The position numbers and the translations under genes are program-made. From Maea johnstoni (taxonomy: Eukaryota > Annelida > Polychaeta > Spionida > Magelonidae): a DNA stretch of 64,000 nucleotides. Under the pieces are notes generated by a model. The model was given only the letters and a program-made list of their open reading frames with translations, ran no database searches and was not told where the DNA came from. Each line of letters opens with the position of its first letter. The stretch's first letter is position 1. Of this stretch, positions 26,834 to 36,118 are shown piece after piece. Location: contig OZ012700.1 in the NCBI GenBank assembly GCA_963942565.1, positions 6,786,253 through 6,850,252 of the forward strand, in the 5' to 3' direction.

Positions 26834-27275
26834 ATGAATGAATGAATGAATGAATGATTTCTTAAAGGCACATCGGCGCACAAAGGCCATTTAGTGCCAT
26901 AAAAATTGTGTAAAACAATGGTCCTTTGTTATTGTTGAAAACAATAACAAAGCAATAAATGAATAAAAATGATCACAAAACAATGAACAACTTCAAAATA
27001 TAATTTCCGCATAACAGGTTGTTTCAAAAGAAACTACAAATTCTTAAAAGGTTTTACAATCGGTAAAACAGACCAATCTCATGTAAATAAGATAAAATGC
27101 TGTCTGGGGGAACCTTTTCAAAGAGTTCCCTAAAGCTATTTACACTAAAATGTCTATTTCTAGATTCAATAAAATCAACACACTCAAATAAAATATGCTT
27201 GACAGTCAATTGACAATCACACGCTATACATTGTGGAGGATCTTCCCCTTTTAAAAGGAAGCAGTGAGTCAAATG
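26834..27275 (-). mobile_element. I/Jockey-type LINE, 3' end copy 1
   Basis: On the minus strand this encodes the last about 70 residues of a non-LTR reverse transcriptase protein: HLTHCFLLKGEDPPQC, a zinc-knuckle-like CIACDCQLTVKHILFEC, then RELFEKVPPDSILSYL and a stop at about 27,054. A 3' UTR of about 200 bp ends in (ATTC)n, read here as (TGAA)n. The LTH...LLKGE...C..C...H.L..C pattern follows the RNase H domain in I-type elements. It is 5'-truncated. A tiny piece of another copy lies just left of it (26,810-26,833). Confidence 0.85.
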
Positions 27276-27283
27276 AGGCACAC

Positions 27284-27450
27284 AAATGAATGAATGATTG
27301 CTTAAAGGCACATCGGCACACAAAGGCCATTTAGTGCCATAAAATTTGTGCAAAACAATGGTCCTTTGTTATTGTTGAAAACAATAACAAAGCAATAGAT
27401 GAATAAAAATGATCACAAAACAATGAACAACTTCAAAATATAATTTCCGA
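27284..27450 (-). mobile_element. I/Jockey-type LINE, 3' end copy 2
   Basis: A second, shorter 3' UTR copy of the same family directly beside copy 1, starting with (TGAA)n and matching through CTTCAAAATATAATTTCCG. It is 5'-truncated in the UTR. Confidence 0.85.
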
Positions 27451-28790
27451 GCAATCGCACATCCCAATGTATACTTTCATTCATCATTACATGCTATTGA
27501 GGCTCAGTATTCCAGGCCTACTCCCATTACTGACAAACTCACTCTATGTTCAAATACATTATTTTGATGATTGAATGAATGAATGAATTATTGCTTTAAG
27601 GGGGCACGGGACCTTCGCTCTTTAATTGAGACTTTCATGTAAGGATTGACCAATATCTTGGTCATTGTACAAGAAAACCCCAATAAACTATATATTTTAT
27701 GAAAGCTGAGAATCTGGAGAGGTCAAATATCCTAAACATGTTTTATGATACCATCACAGTTCCCTGGGGGTGGGGCCTAAAGACAGTGATGCAGATTTCT
27801 AATACATATGTTTTTGCGAAGTACCTCCTGGCTTCAATAAAGGTTTAACAAATTTGATATTTATATGTTATATAGAAAACACCCTTAAACAAGTTAAACT
27901 TTTTCATTTTTTTTAAATTTTTGTTCCTAAAGGAATTTACAGCAAGTTAAAGTCGTGAAACCAAAAATTCTTTAAAACTAAAAAAAAGTTAAAGTCGTTA
28001 TCAATATCTTTTTGTTGAATTTTACCTTTCTTCATTTTTGAAGTTGAATTAAGAAATAACTAGAGCAGATATAAAAAAAATGAAAAACTTGAATCTGCCC
28101 AATGATGTTTTTGGTCATGTGTTAAAATCTCAACATTCTAAGATCAATATTGAATGAATGGGGGCCTTTTAAAAATGAGAAGTATGGTGATTTAAGAAAG
28201 CCTTAAAACCAGCTGTTAAAGCCAGCCCTGCATATCCTACAGCCTATGATGATGTTCTGCCCCTTTATGCAACTTTTAGGGATAATTTGGAATAAGAATA
28301 TGATTTGCATGTATTGGTAGAATAGTTTCAATGTTTGATAGTTCACTTGGTACCTCAATTACTGGAATAAAAAGGGATTTTTAGCAAAGATTTGGAGGTT
28401 TCTACTGGTAGAGGCTGGACCCCGTAGTGAGCACTCCTCCCCCAGCTGATAAGGAAAGATAAGAGACTATTACTGACTGCTAATTGCATATTGGCTGTCT
28501 GGCAGTGAATCCACTCCATTACAAGTACTCTGAAGTGCAATTGTAAGGTAGGTTGACTTCCTTTCTTCCATTTTTATAGCAATTAGGATTGAAATAGAAG
28601 ACAAACATGATGATTATAATTTCACTTCTATTACTTCTGTTTTTTTAATCTGAGGTTGTGGTTTCATTGTAAATCTCAAACATATATAACATTCTAATTG
28701 CTATTATAATAGCAACAATGGAACCTGGGAAGGTACAGCTATAAGTATAGGCTTAGCTCACTTTATTCACCATTCAACCTTCTGTTTGCC
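27451..28790. other. Non-coding, one possible LINE-tail repeat
   Basis: About 27,573-27,620 starts with (TGAA)n followed by TTGCTTTAAGGGGGCAC, which recalls the LINE 3' end and also CTTAAAGGGGCAC at 26,647. It may be a related SINE or LINE tail. The remainder to 28.79 kb is AT-rich with nothing recognisable. Confidence 0.4.
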
Positions 28791-28803
28791 ACATTACTAG
28801 CAT

Positions 28804-29127
28804 CATGCCAAAAACATCAAGCAAAACATCCATCTCACCTAAGGAATGCCTCTTGCAGGAGGCAACTAAGGCAGGGTAATACTTTATTTGTGTTTAATTC
28901 CTAATGATAGTTATATTGCTAGAAATCTTTTGAGCATATGTTGATGATTTACTTGTTATACCCTATATTTAGTAATCTCAATTTTATTGTATTTTCAGGT
29001 TCAATGCTACATTTTTCATAGCATGAACAGAGATGGTTGCTGATGTAAAGAAATCAAATGGTGAAAATTCCACACAAATAAGGGCACATTTATATACCCA
29101 CTGGGCACGGTGTCTCAAGGTGAGGTC
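28804..29127 (+). other. Two exon-like segments (unassigned)
   Basis: 28,804-28,875 reads ATG, then PKTSSKTSISPKECLLQEAT, and meets a possible GTAATA donor. 29,033-29,119 opens ATGGTTGCTGATGTAAAG, codes for about 29 residues ending HWARCLK and meets a GTGAGG donor. Splice-like edges and a coherent frame suggest exons, but no family is recognised. They may belong with the transposase-like piece at 29.4 kb. Confidence 0.25.
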
Positions 29128-29389
29128 TTGATTTAGGCATGATTGAATAAAATATCTATCACTTAGAGCATGCTATATATGTCTCTCCCTGACATATTAA
29201 CTTAGAAATTATCCTGTTTATACTCAAACAAAAATTCAAACAAAGCAGGGTAAAATAAAAAATCATTATAAATCATTATCAAATCAAATCAAATCATTAT
29301 AAATATGCATCTCTTTCATTTCAATATCACATACTTACAATGCCTGACCTGACTCAGAGGAATTGTACATTATACTTTATACTATTTTT

Positions 29390-29498
29390 TCGGCGATCCG
29401 ATGAAAACTTTGAGGGGAGAAAACTGGCATATCCACCAGTTGTTCTGATGTTCGTAAGAGCCATGACCCGAGGCTTAGTGAAGGGACAGGCACGACAG
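29390..29498 (+). pseudogene. Possible P-element/THAP9-like transposase exon
   Basis: It codes for SDENFEGRKLAYPPVVLMFV then RAMTRGLVKGQARQ before a GTGAGC donor. The GRK...PP..VLMFVRAMTRG pattern resembles the conserved hydrophobic block of P-element/THAP9 transposases (family knowledge, not a search). It is isolated and short, so I treat it as a DNA-transposon relic. It could instead be an exon of an unknown host gene. Confidence 0.28.
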
Positions 29499-29617
29499 GT
29501 GAGCTTATGTAAACATCCATTTGTAAGATACATACTCAAACAGAGACAGGGATGGTCCTGTCTGCCAGAATTATAAAACAATTTCAAGAAGTAAATGTTT
29601 AACCCAATTTAACTCAA

Positions 29618-31228
29618 TTGTTCAAAGCATTTTGTGAAAGATTTGATATTGCAAAAACCAGAACAACACCATATCATCCGTTGTCAAATGGGCAAGTTGA
29701 GAGATATAACCGTGTCTTACTTCCAATGATAAGGTCTTACATAGAGGGTAAACAACGTTATTGGGATAAAGACTTGGCACTGTTAGTCATCGCACTACAT
29801 TCAACCCTACATAGACAAACAGGGTTCACCCCAAATAGGCTAATGCTTGGCCGAGAGGTGTCACAACAGATAGAAATTTTATTGGGAGTAGCTGATAAGA
29901 ACATTCAGTCTAGAACACCAGTCGAGTGGGTGGATAATCTTTGTACAGAACTGACCAGAACTCATCAGGTAGTGCAGGAACGTCTTAAATCAACACAAAG
30001 GAGGCAAAAGAAAGATTACAATCTAAGGGGCCTGCGTGAGAAATCCTATGATGTAGGAGATCTTGTATATAAGCGTGATCAGTCAACTAAAATTGGAGTT
30101 TCGTCCAAATTACAATCACCTTATAAAGGGCCATATTTAGTTGTAAAAGCACAACCTCCTGTTTATGCCATTCAAGATCGGAAACGAGAAAGCGTGGTTC
30201 ACCATGATAAACTGTTGCCATGTCGATCTTCAGAAATTCCATTCTGGCTTAAACGTAAAAGGCATCAGTTATTTTCTAATGAAGAACCAAATCCTCTCGA
30301 AATTCTGGAAGAAACTATTCTAGGGTTAACCGATGAGTCAATAAGCACAAGATCAGCAGAAACCCATGTTCAGGATGAATCTACTAGTGTCAGTGATCCT
30401 CCAGTTATTGATTTCCCTTGTGGAAAATGTGCCTTAGAAGCAACTGCAGATCAAGATGCTATTCAATGTGATGGGTCCTGTGATAAATGGTTTCACCTTA
30501 AATGTTCAGACTTAACTTCAAAACAGTTTAATTCCTTGATGAAAGATAAAGAGTCAGATTGGATGTGCAAGGGTTGTCTTAATCAACGCAATCTTAATTT
30601 AGACCAAAATCGACCAAAGCTCAGGCTCTTCCCTGGAGAGACTGAACTTCTGAGAGACGAGCGGTGCGTAGGGCTGGGAGAAGTCGGACTGGACTACTCC
30701 GGCAACTGCCGACAGCACCTCAACTCCCAGTGCGATTGCACTCAGAATTTCCACGATCAACAAAAGAAGTTCTTGAGGGAAGTACTTCCGTGGGCCAAGG
30801 AGCTGAATAAGACCCTGGTTATTCACTGTCGAGGGAGACGAAAAGAAGACGGCTCTGCTGCCAGTGATGTCCTTGCAATCCTGCAGGAACTAGGTCTTAC
30901 TAAGCTTCAAATTTATCGCCACTGCTTCCTCGGAACCGAAGACGAACTGAAGGAGTGGCTACGAGTTTGTCCCAACGCTATGTTTGGAGTGACCGCCAAA
31001 GAGATGGAGGCAAGTGACCATCGACGGGTGGTGCAGCAAATCCCCTTGGAGAAGCTGCTCATCGAGTCAGACGCTCCATATCTGGCTCCTTCACAAGTTC
31101 AGGTCGTCAACAACTCCCCATGGCTGTGCAGCTACACTGTGGCAACGCTTGCACAGCTGACAGGACAAAACCCTCGCATGCTGTTACAACAGTGTAACAG
31201 TAACGCCAGACAGCTATATGGATGGTAG
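29618..31228 (+). mobile_element. Gypsy pol remnant fused to PHD finger and TatD domain
   Basis: One open frame of 536 codons. Residues about 1-110 are the C-terminal part of a Ty3/Gypsy integrase core (YHPLSNGQVERYNR, LLVIALHSTLHRQTGFTPN), followed by the GPY/F-like tail (YDVGDLVYKRD ... SPYKGPYLVVKA). Residues about 267-318 are a C4HC3 PHD finger (CGKC, CDGSCDKWFHLKC, WMCKGC). Residues about 350-536 match the C-terminal part of TatD-family nucleases, closest in my memory to TATDN2: GLGEVGLDYS, LVIHCRG, RHCF and ESDAPYL carry the family's metal-binding E, H, H and D. Base composition changes at about 30,605, with the TatD part clearly richer in G+C. The element is incomplete and treated as a fossil. 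The order integrase-PHD-TatD in one frame is unusual for Gypsy and suggests capture of host exons. Confidence 0.8.
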
Positions 31229-31507
31229 CTGTCTCCCGGAAGTGACTTATGTGTTGTTTTGTAATGTGTAAATGTTTGTCCTGTGTGTTGATGGGTGTCT
31301 CATAAGTTACCAATATGAGATGCTCACCTTATGTGTCCGGATTGTGGTAAGGGACCGCAAAGTCTAAACACAATCCAATTTATGTGTATATTTCCAAATT
31401 AGCTCGCCACTGAATTAACTTTTGGTAAGGCCCTTTGCCTTGGAAATCTACACCTTCCCCAGTAAATTACAAACCCACTTCTCTTAGTCTTATAAAACGG
31501 GGAGGGA
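31229..31507 (+). other. 3' untranslated part of the Gypsy remnant
   Basis: Non-coding. It ends in AAAACGGGGAGGGA, a purine-rich tract of the kind that precedes a 3' LTR. Confidence 0.4.
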
Positions 31508-31887
31508 TGTAGTAGATTGCAGACACCGTCAGGTGCTGCCATCTATTGGCGATTTGGAGTGTTAGAGATCACGGTATGGGGCTGCAGACGGAGTCGATGA
31601 CTCGCAGCCAGTGACCCAGATAGTCAGAATACTGATCGCAGACATAGAGAGAACAAGCCACGAGTGCGGCTCCGTGCCCCCAGGCGAGTCATCTCCAATC
31701 CGGCTGCTTAGGTATGTATTCTCTTACATAAGGGATGGTATTTATAGCTGTGGAGTATCCCTCATGTTGGTTAGCAGGCCTTCACAGCACCGTGGTAGTT
31801 GCACATGCAACTACTATGTTAACCGGCATGAGTATGCTCTACAAGTTGTCTCCCTGTCAACCATAGGGTCCTGTATAGTAGCTAGTC
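31508..31887 (+). repeat. Possible Gypsy LTR
   Basis: It starts TGTAGTAGATTGCAGAC directly after the purine tract, contains AGGTGCTGCCATCTATTGGC, a phrase common in animal LTRs, and is followed by a gag-like frame. No partner LTR is in the window, so the right edge is uncertain. A GTATGT at 31,709 and an AG near 31,881 could be splice sites, which would make this a first exon and intron instead. Confidence 0.4.
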
Positions 31888-32658
31888 ATGGAGTTCCTTA
31901 ATCTCAATCAAAATTTGGGCCTAGAGCCCCCAGAGGCACCCAGCTATGGTGCCGCGGATGTGGCATTAGCTGTCTGGGCCTCCGGTAACCGCATCTCTCC
32001 AGATACACTACAAATCCTGCTAGAAAATGGTTATTCATGTCTAGAAGAGCGCACAGATGTTAATGAGCTAGAAATCACCCTGCATGTGCAGAAGAAGCTA
32101 CTGTTGAAGGTTATCGAGGCATTGCAGCCTAAGTCGAAGAGAAACCTGCCTAGCCCCAGTCCGCGTTGTGACCCGGGGCGGGCTGACGCCCAAGAAGGCA
32201 GTACCATGCAGTTACAGGATTCCTCAGGTATACCCCAGTCTTCAATTCTCATTAACCCCAATGGGTTAGACAGTATACAGGCCCCTTAGGTTCCCCCTCC
32301 TCGAGCCACACCCGATCCTGGAGAGCTCCCCGAGGCCCTGACGGCTTTCATTGATACTAAAGATTCTAGTCAAGGGGTTTATCTGATGAGTTCCCACCTC
32401 AACCCAAGGTACCTCTTTAAATTAATTAAGGAGAGCAAGGCCCACAAAATCACAGATTTTATTTACTTGCTCTTGGATGGGGAACATAAAGAGGTCATCT
32501 CAAAAGACCCAAAGACTGAGTCGACTGTTATACTTAGACAATGCCGCCAAAAAGGTCTCGCTTGATAACGTAATGCCCTCACAGTGGGCGTCCGCCAATA
32601 ATAGGATCCTAGCCAAACTCATTGAGAGGAAAGAGATTACTTCCTTCATTGAAGTCAT
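31888..32658 (+). mobile_element. Gag-like region of a retroelement fossil
   Basis: The coding text includes GAADVALAVWASGNRISPDT with NGYSCLEERTDVNELE, a small SAM-like or gag-like fold, and further on MPSQWASANNRILAKLIERK, a phrase I associate with gag-like proteins of invertebrate retroelements. It lies right after the LTR-like segment, as gag should, and is cut off by the LINE at 32,659. Broken, with about two interruptions. Whether it belongs to the same Gypsy element as the TatD frame is inference. Confidence 0.45.
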
Positions 32659-33178
32659 GGAATGAATGAATGAATGATTGCTAAAAGGCACATCGGCACA
32701 CAGAGGCCATTTAGTGCCATAAAAAATTGTAAAATAATGGTCCTTTGTTATAATTGAAAACAATAACAAAGCAACAGATGAATAAAAATGATCACAAAAC
32801 GATGAACAACTTCAAAATATAACTTCCGTATAACAGGTTGTTACAAAAGAAACTATAAATTCTTAAAAGGTTTTACAATCAGTAAAACAGATTAGTCTCA
32901 TGTAAATAAGATGAAATGCTGTCTTGAGGATCCTTTTTTAAAGAGTTCCTGAAAGCTATTTACATTAAAATGTCTATATCTAGATTCAATAAAATCAACA
33001 CAATCAAATAAAATATGCTTCACAATCACACGCTATACATTGGGGAGGATCTTCCCCTTTTAAAAAGAAGCAGTGAGTCAAATGAGTATGACCAATTCGA
33101 ATTCTTGTTAAAACACTCTCCTCACGTCTTTGAGAACCTCCAGGCCAAAGACCCAACTGTGGATGAATCTCACTGAAA
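32659..33178 (-). mobile_element. I/Jockey-type LINE, 3' end copy 3
   Basis: The minus strand encodes RREESVLTRIRIGHTHLTHC and FFLKGEDPPQCIACDC, then the 3' UTR and (ATTC)n. Longer at the 5' side than copy 1, it reaches the end of the RNase H-like region (LGLWPGG). It separates the gag-like fossil from the ATPase gene and ends a few bases before that gene's ATG. Confidence 0.85.
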
Positions 33179-33182
33179 CAAG

Positions 33183-33767
33183 ATGGCAGATTCATCCCAG
33201 GACGAATCCTCTTCCAGCAATCCATCTCTGTCTCGAGACTGCTCTTCGGATGGCGAGTCGGATGGGCCTGCGAAGCCAGTAGCTCGGGCTTCTTGGGGTA
33301 CCCAGTGCACTGGACCAAGTTGCTCCTGGTGGGCAATAACGTGCAGGGACGACGAGCCCTGGACGCATCATCGTCTATGCGGGACCCATCTTGTCTACTT
33401 ACCTACAGGCCCAGCTTGTGAGGTGTCACCTAAGAACTGGAAGGCATTCCGTGTGAAGGACCTTCAGCTCCAAAAGAAGCGGGACTACGAGGCTCACAAG
33501 AGCTTAGGGAAGATCCGCTCCCAGTCCACAAAGCACTACAACCAGGTGCAGGAATTGTTCACACGGACGCCGATTCCTGTCCTGGTTGGCCCACCCAACA
33601 CAGGGAAATCTTTCATTGGGAAAGTAATGTCGTTGCTTCTGGGACTTCAGAAGGCAAAATTCAACAAGTTAACGAAGTCAGGAGCTGCGACACTGCTGGC
33701 GTAACCGCTATGGTTTTACTACGATGACCCGGAAAACACAAAAACAATGAAAGAGTTGGTCACTGGG
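33183..33767 (+). CDS. AAA+/SF3-like ATPase gene, exon 1 (with in-frame stop)
   Basis: The start is ATG at 33,183 in the good context AACAAGATGG. The first about 40 residues are acidic and Ser-rich. Residues about 41-80 hold a Cys/His cluster (CTGPSCSW, CRDDEPWTHHRLCGTH), perhaps zinc-binding. A Walker A loop, VLVGPPNTGKSF, lies near residue 140. After SGAATLLA there is an in-frame TAA at 33,702-33,704. The same frame then continues with PLWFYYDDPENTKTMKELVT, whose FYYDDPE looks like a Walker B motif, to a GTATGT donor at 33,768. The stop falls between the two ATPase motifs. Either the gene is dying, or this is an allele, recoding or an assembly error. The family is not recognised by name. 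The order Walker A, DD-type Walker B, Asn sensor and Arg resembles AAA+/SF3 helicase-type ATPases. Confidence 0.72.
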
Positions 33768-34069
33768 GTATGTTATGCCTTTATATATAAACGAATCATT
33801 AATGACAGTTTTTGGTTAAAATATCTGAATTTTATATTGTTTCAACCTTATATACTCTTCCTAACACTTAAGTATGTAAATTCATCCAAAATGTGTCCAG
33901 CAAAGAGCCAATTGCGGGGGCGGACAACCATTTCCTCCAAATAAACAACGCCATTTTTATAAAACATTGCTGCCTAGCAAAAGGATTTCTGAATCTCCCC
34001 CGGACTGAGCTCGGATAACTGTCTATTTTCCAATGTTTTTGGTTTATTAGTCTTTTCTTTTTTTTCTAG

Positions 34070-34182
34070 GAGTACGAATGGGGTAATAACTCCAATTTCA
34101 ACCTGGAACGTGCTCCCAACACAGTGCCACTGATTACCATTAACTCAGATGTCCTGAAAAAGTTGGGCGGCACCAAAAGTGG
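34070..34182 (+). CDS. ATPase gene, exon 2
   Basis: It follows a pyrimidine-rich tract and TTTCTAG. In phase 0 it reads EYEWGNNSNFNLERAPNTVP then LITINSDVLKKLGGTKS and ends before GTAAGT, leaving phase 2. LITINSD is hydrophobic residues running into an Asn, as in the sensor-1 strand of AAA+ and SF3 ATPases. The splice phases on both sides agree with exons 1 and 3, which is the main support. Not detected as a long frame because it is only 113 bp. Confidence 0.75.
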
Positions 34183-34543
34183 GTAAGTTACTACTTTTTC
34201 TTATTTTTTTTTGCACACATACTGTTTACCGCACCTGGAAAGGAAGTGGCCATAAATTGGATTATTTGATATATATTAACAATTTTATTGTAGAATACTC
34301 TTTCCAAGTTTTTGGGTTGAACACAGAGGTCCAATTTTAAGCAGACGGTACACTTATTTGCTCTTTTCCGTGTCTCAACCAGATGGCAGTACTAAGGACC
34401 ACAATGTTTTTGTAATGACACAAAGGGAGATTGGGGTGTCAAAATTTGGAAGGATATCCTTTATCAGTATTGTAGACGATGTAGGTGATAACTAAAAATG
34501 AGGCCACCTTTAAAGTCTGAAATTCGCCCATTTTCTCCTACAG

Positions 34544-34841
34544 CCATGCAAGAATTTCATTTACTAATTTCAGGCAGAGGGAACTTAGTCGACTGGTGAC
34601 GATACCCATCACTGAGGTCTCTGGCGAGTTGCACTCTGACTTCCAGCAGCTCCTAAATAAGGCGAGTGGAGCTTTAGTGGAGATCATTCGACTTGGAGAA
34701 GAACTTGGTGACTTGGTGGGCCGAATAAATGACCGCAAAGATAGGCTGGCGACATTACTTAAGGACTTGGGCGCAACACAATCGGAGGCCATGAATCGCA
34801 TTGCAGCCAATTATGCGATGCAGGCAGAACTCAGTTTATTG
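34544..34841 (+). CDS. ATPase gene, exon 3
   Basis: Entered after CTCCTACAG in phase 2, it reads GHARISFTNFRQRELSRLVT then IPITEVSGELHSDFQQLLN, and continues as a mostly helical stretch (ALVEIIRLGEELGDLVGRIN) to a GTACGT donor. HARISFTNF could supply an arginine finger, followed by the short hydrophobic IPI expected after it. The frame is open through all 298 bp. It follows exon 2 by an intron of about 360 bp. Confidence 0.75.
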
Positions 34842-35292
34842 GTACGTAAAAGTTACATAGGTTTAAAAATGGTAGGGAGTGCGAACTTTGCTGTTTCTTG
34901 GTCAGAGTGTCGTCTTATTGTATCACAAGTAATATTAAGCCAAAAGAATTGAATCATCAATTTGGAAAGCTTAGAGTCTGTTTTTTAAATCTGTCATTGT
35001 TAAAACTGGAAAACTAAGACTAGAAAATCTTCTGCTGTGGAATTACTGAATTGGCCTTTCTTGGTCTGATTTTTAGCCATTTCATTTAATCACTTCTCCT
35101 ATGCTAGTGGACCAGAAGTAAAAAAACATACATAGTTCTAAAGCTCTAAATTGTTTAACGGTTGCATCCGAGAGACTAAGAAATTGATTGGGATTTATAT
35201 ACAAACTATTGGGAAATAGTTTAATTGCAATTCAAATCTTGAGTCTGTGGGGTCAGGAATGGGTAGATCACCGCAATCCATACTTTTTTCAG

Positions 35293-35463
35293 TTTACCAG
35301 CAACATGTTGATTCCTGTCACAGAGGAGCTGATGACAAACTACATCGAAGATGTTGTGGTGCCACTTGGAATTGTAGCACACCAAGTTGGCATAGCACTC
35401 ACAGCTGACAATCCTGTCATTAATGCTACGAAGACCCTCCTAGCAACAACAACGAACAAACAG
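35293..35463 (+). CDS. ATPase gene, exon 4
   Basis: 171 bp in phase 0 between TTTTTTCAG and GTATGT, coding FTSNMLIPVTEELMTNYIED then VVVPLGIVAHQVGIALTADN. No motif is recognised. It is placed in this gene by phase, spacing and strand. The longer open frame that starts at 35,188 is this exon plus intron sequence. Confidence 0.65.
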
Positions 35464-36118
35464 GTATGTTCAAAATTCACCACATAGGTGACTATAGATC
35501 AAGCAACTCTATCGTTGGGTATGCCGTTGTTTACATTCTGAGGTTGATAGGCCATACCCACGATAGAGAAAGGCCAATGCAAAACTTTTCCACTGCGCCC
35601 AAAAAACTGGGCGCGGACATTTCCAGGCCAGTCTGGCCACCCAAACCAACTGAATTCGTTTCCTACCTTGTTAATTTACGTTGTGACACTTTTACAGCAC
35701 TCAAATCCGTCCAGAGTGCGAGAAATGAGAGCTTTTTGGCTGAAAGCGATAATTTTCATGGTGTCGTTCCGCCATTGAATTCCAGGTATGACTTGTCGAT
35801 AGAGTTGCTCGATCTAAGGTGACTAGGGCAGTACACAGGTACCTAGAACCAGCACTTCACAAAATGTCATCTTGTTCAGACAATCTTATATGGCTTATGC
35901 AGGTCTGGTTTAGGCAATGTTACCTTTACTAGCATTATTAGTAATTTAATATGCATCACATACCTGTACACACCAATCAATCAAATTCATTTTTTTAGAG
36001 TTCTTTCTTGAAATGTCGCTGTGAAAGAAAGACTTGCTAGCCCATTAAGAAATACATTTATTAGTGTGCAGAGAAAATATATAATATCTCTAAATATTTT
36101 TGGTTTATTGCATTACTA
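35464..36118 (+). other. Intron sequence of the ATPase gene
   Basis: The start of the 4.55-kb intron between exons 4 and 5. The open frame at 35,466-35,822 has no recognisable product. Nothing else is seen before the fold-back element. Confidence 0.5.

Noticed and set aside
27054-27353. A host gene on the minus strand with a Cys-rich motif
   Set aside because: The same text recurs at 33.0-33.2 kb and continues into a LINE 3' UTR with (ATTC)n. It is the end of a LINE protein.
35188-35487. A separate 99-codon gene
   Set aside because: It is exon 4 of the ATPase gene extended into intron sequence. The acceptor at 35,292 and phase fit explain it better.
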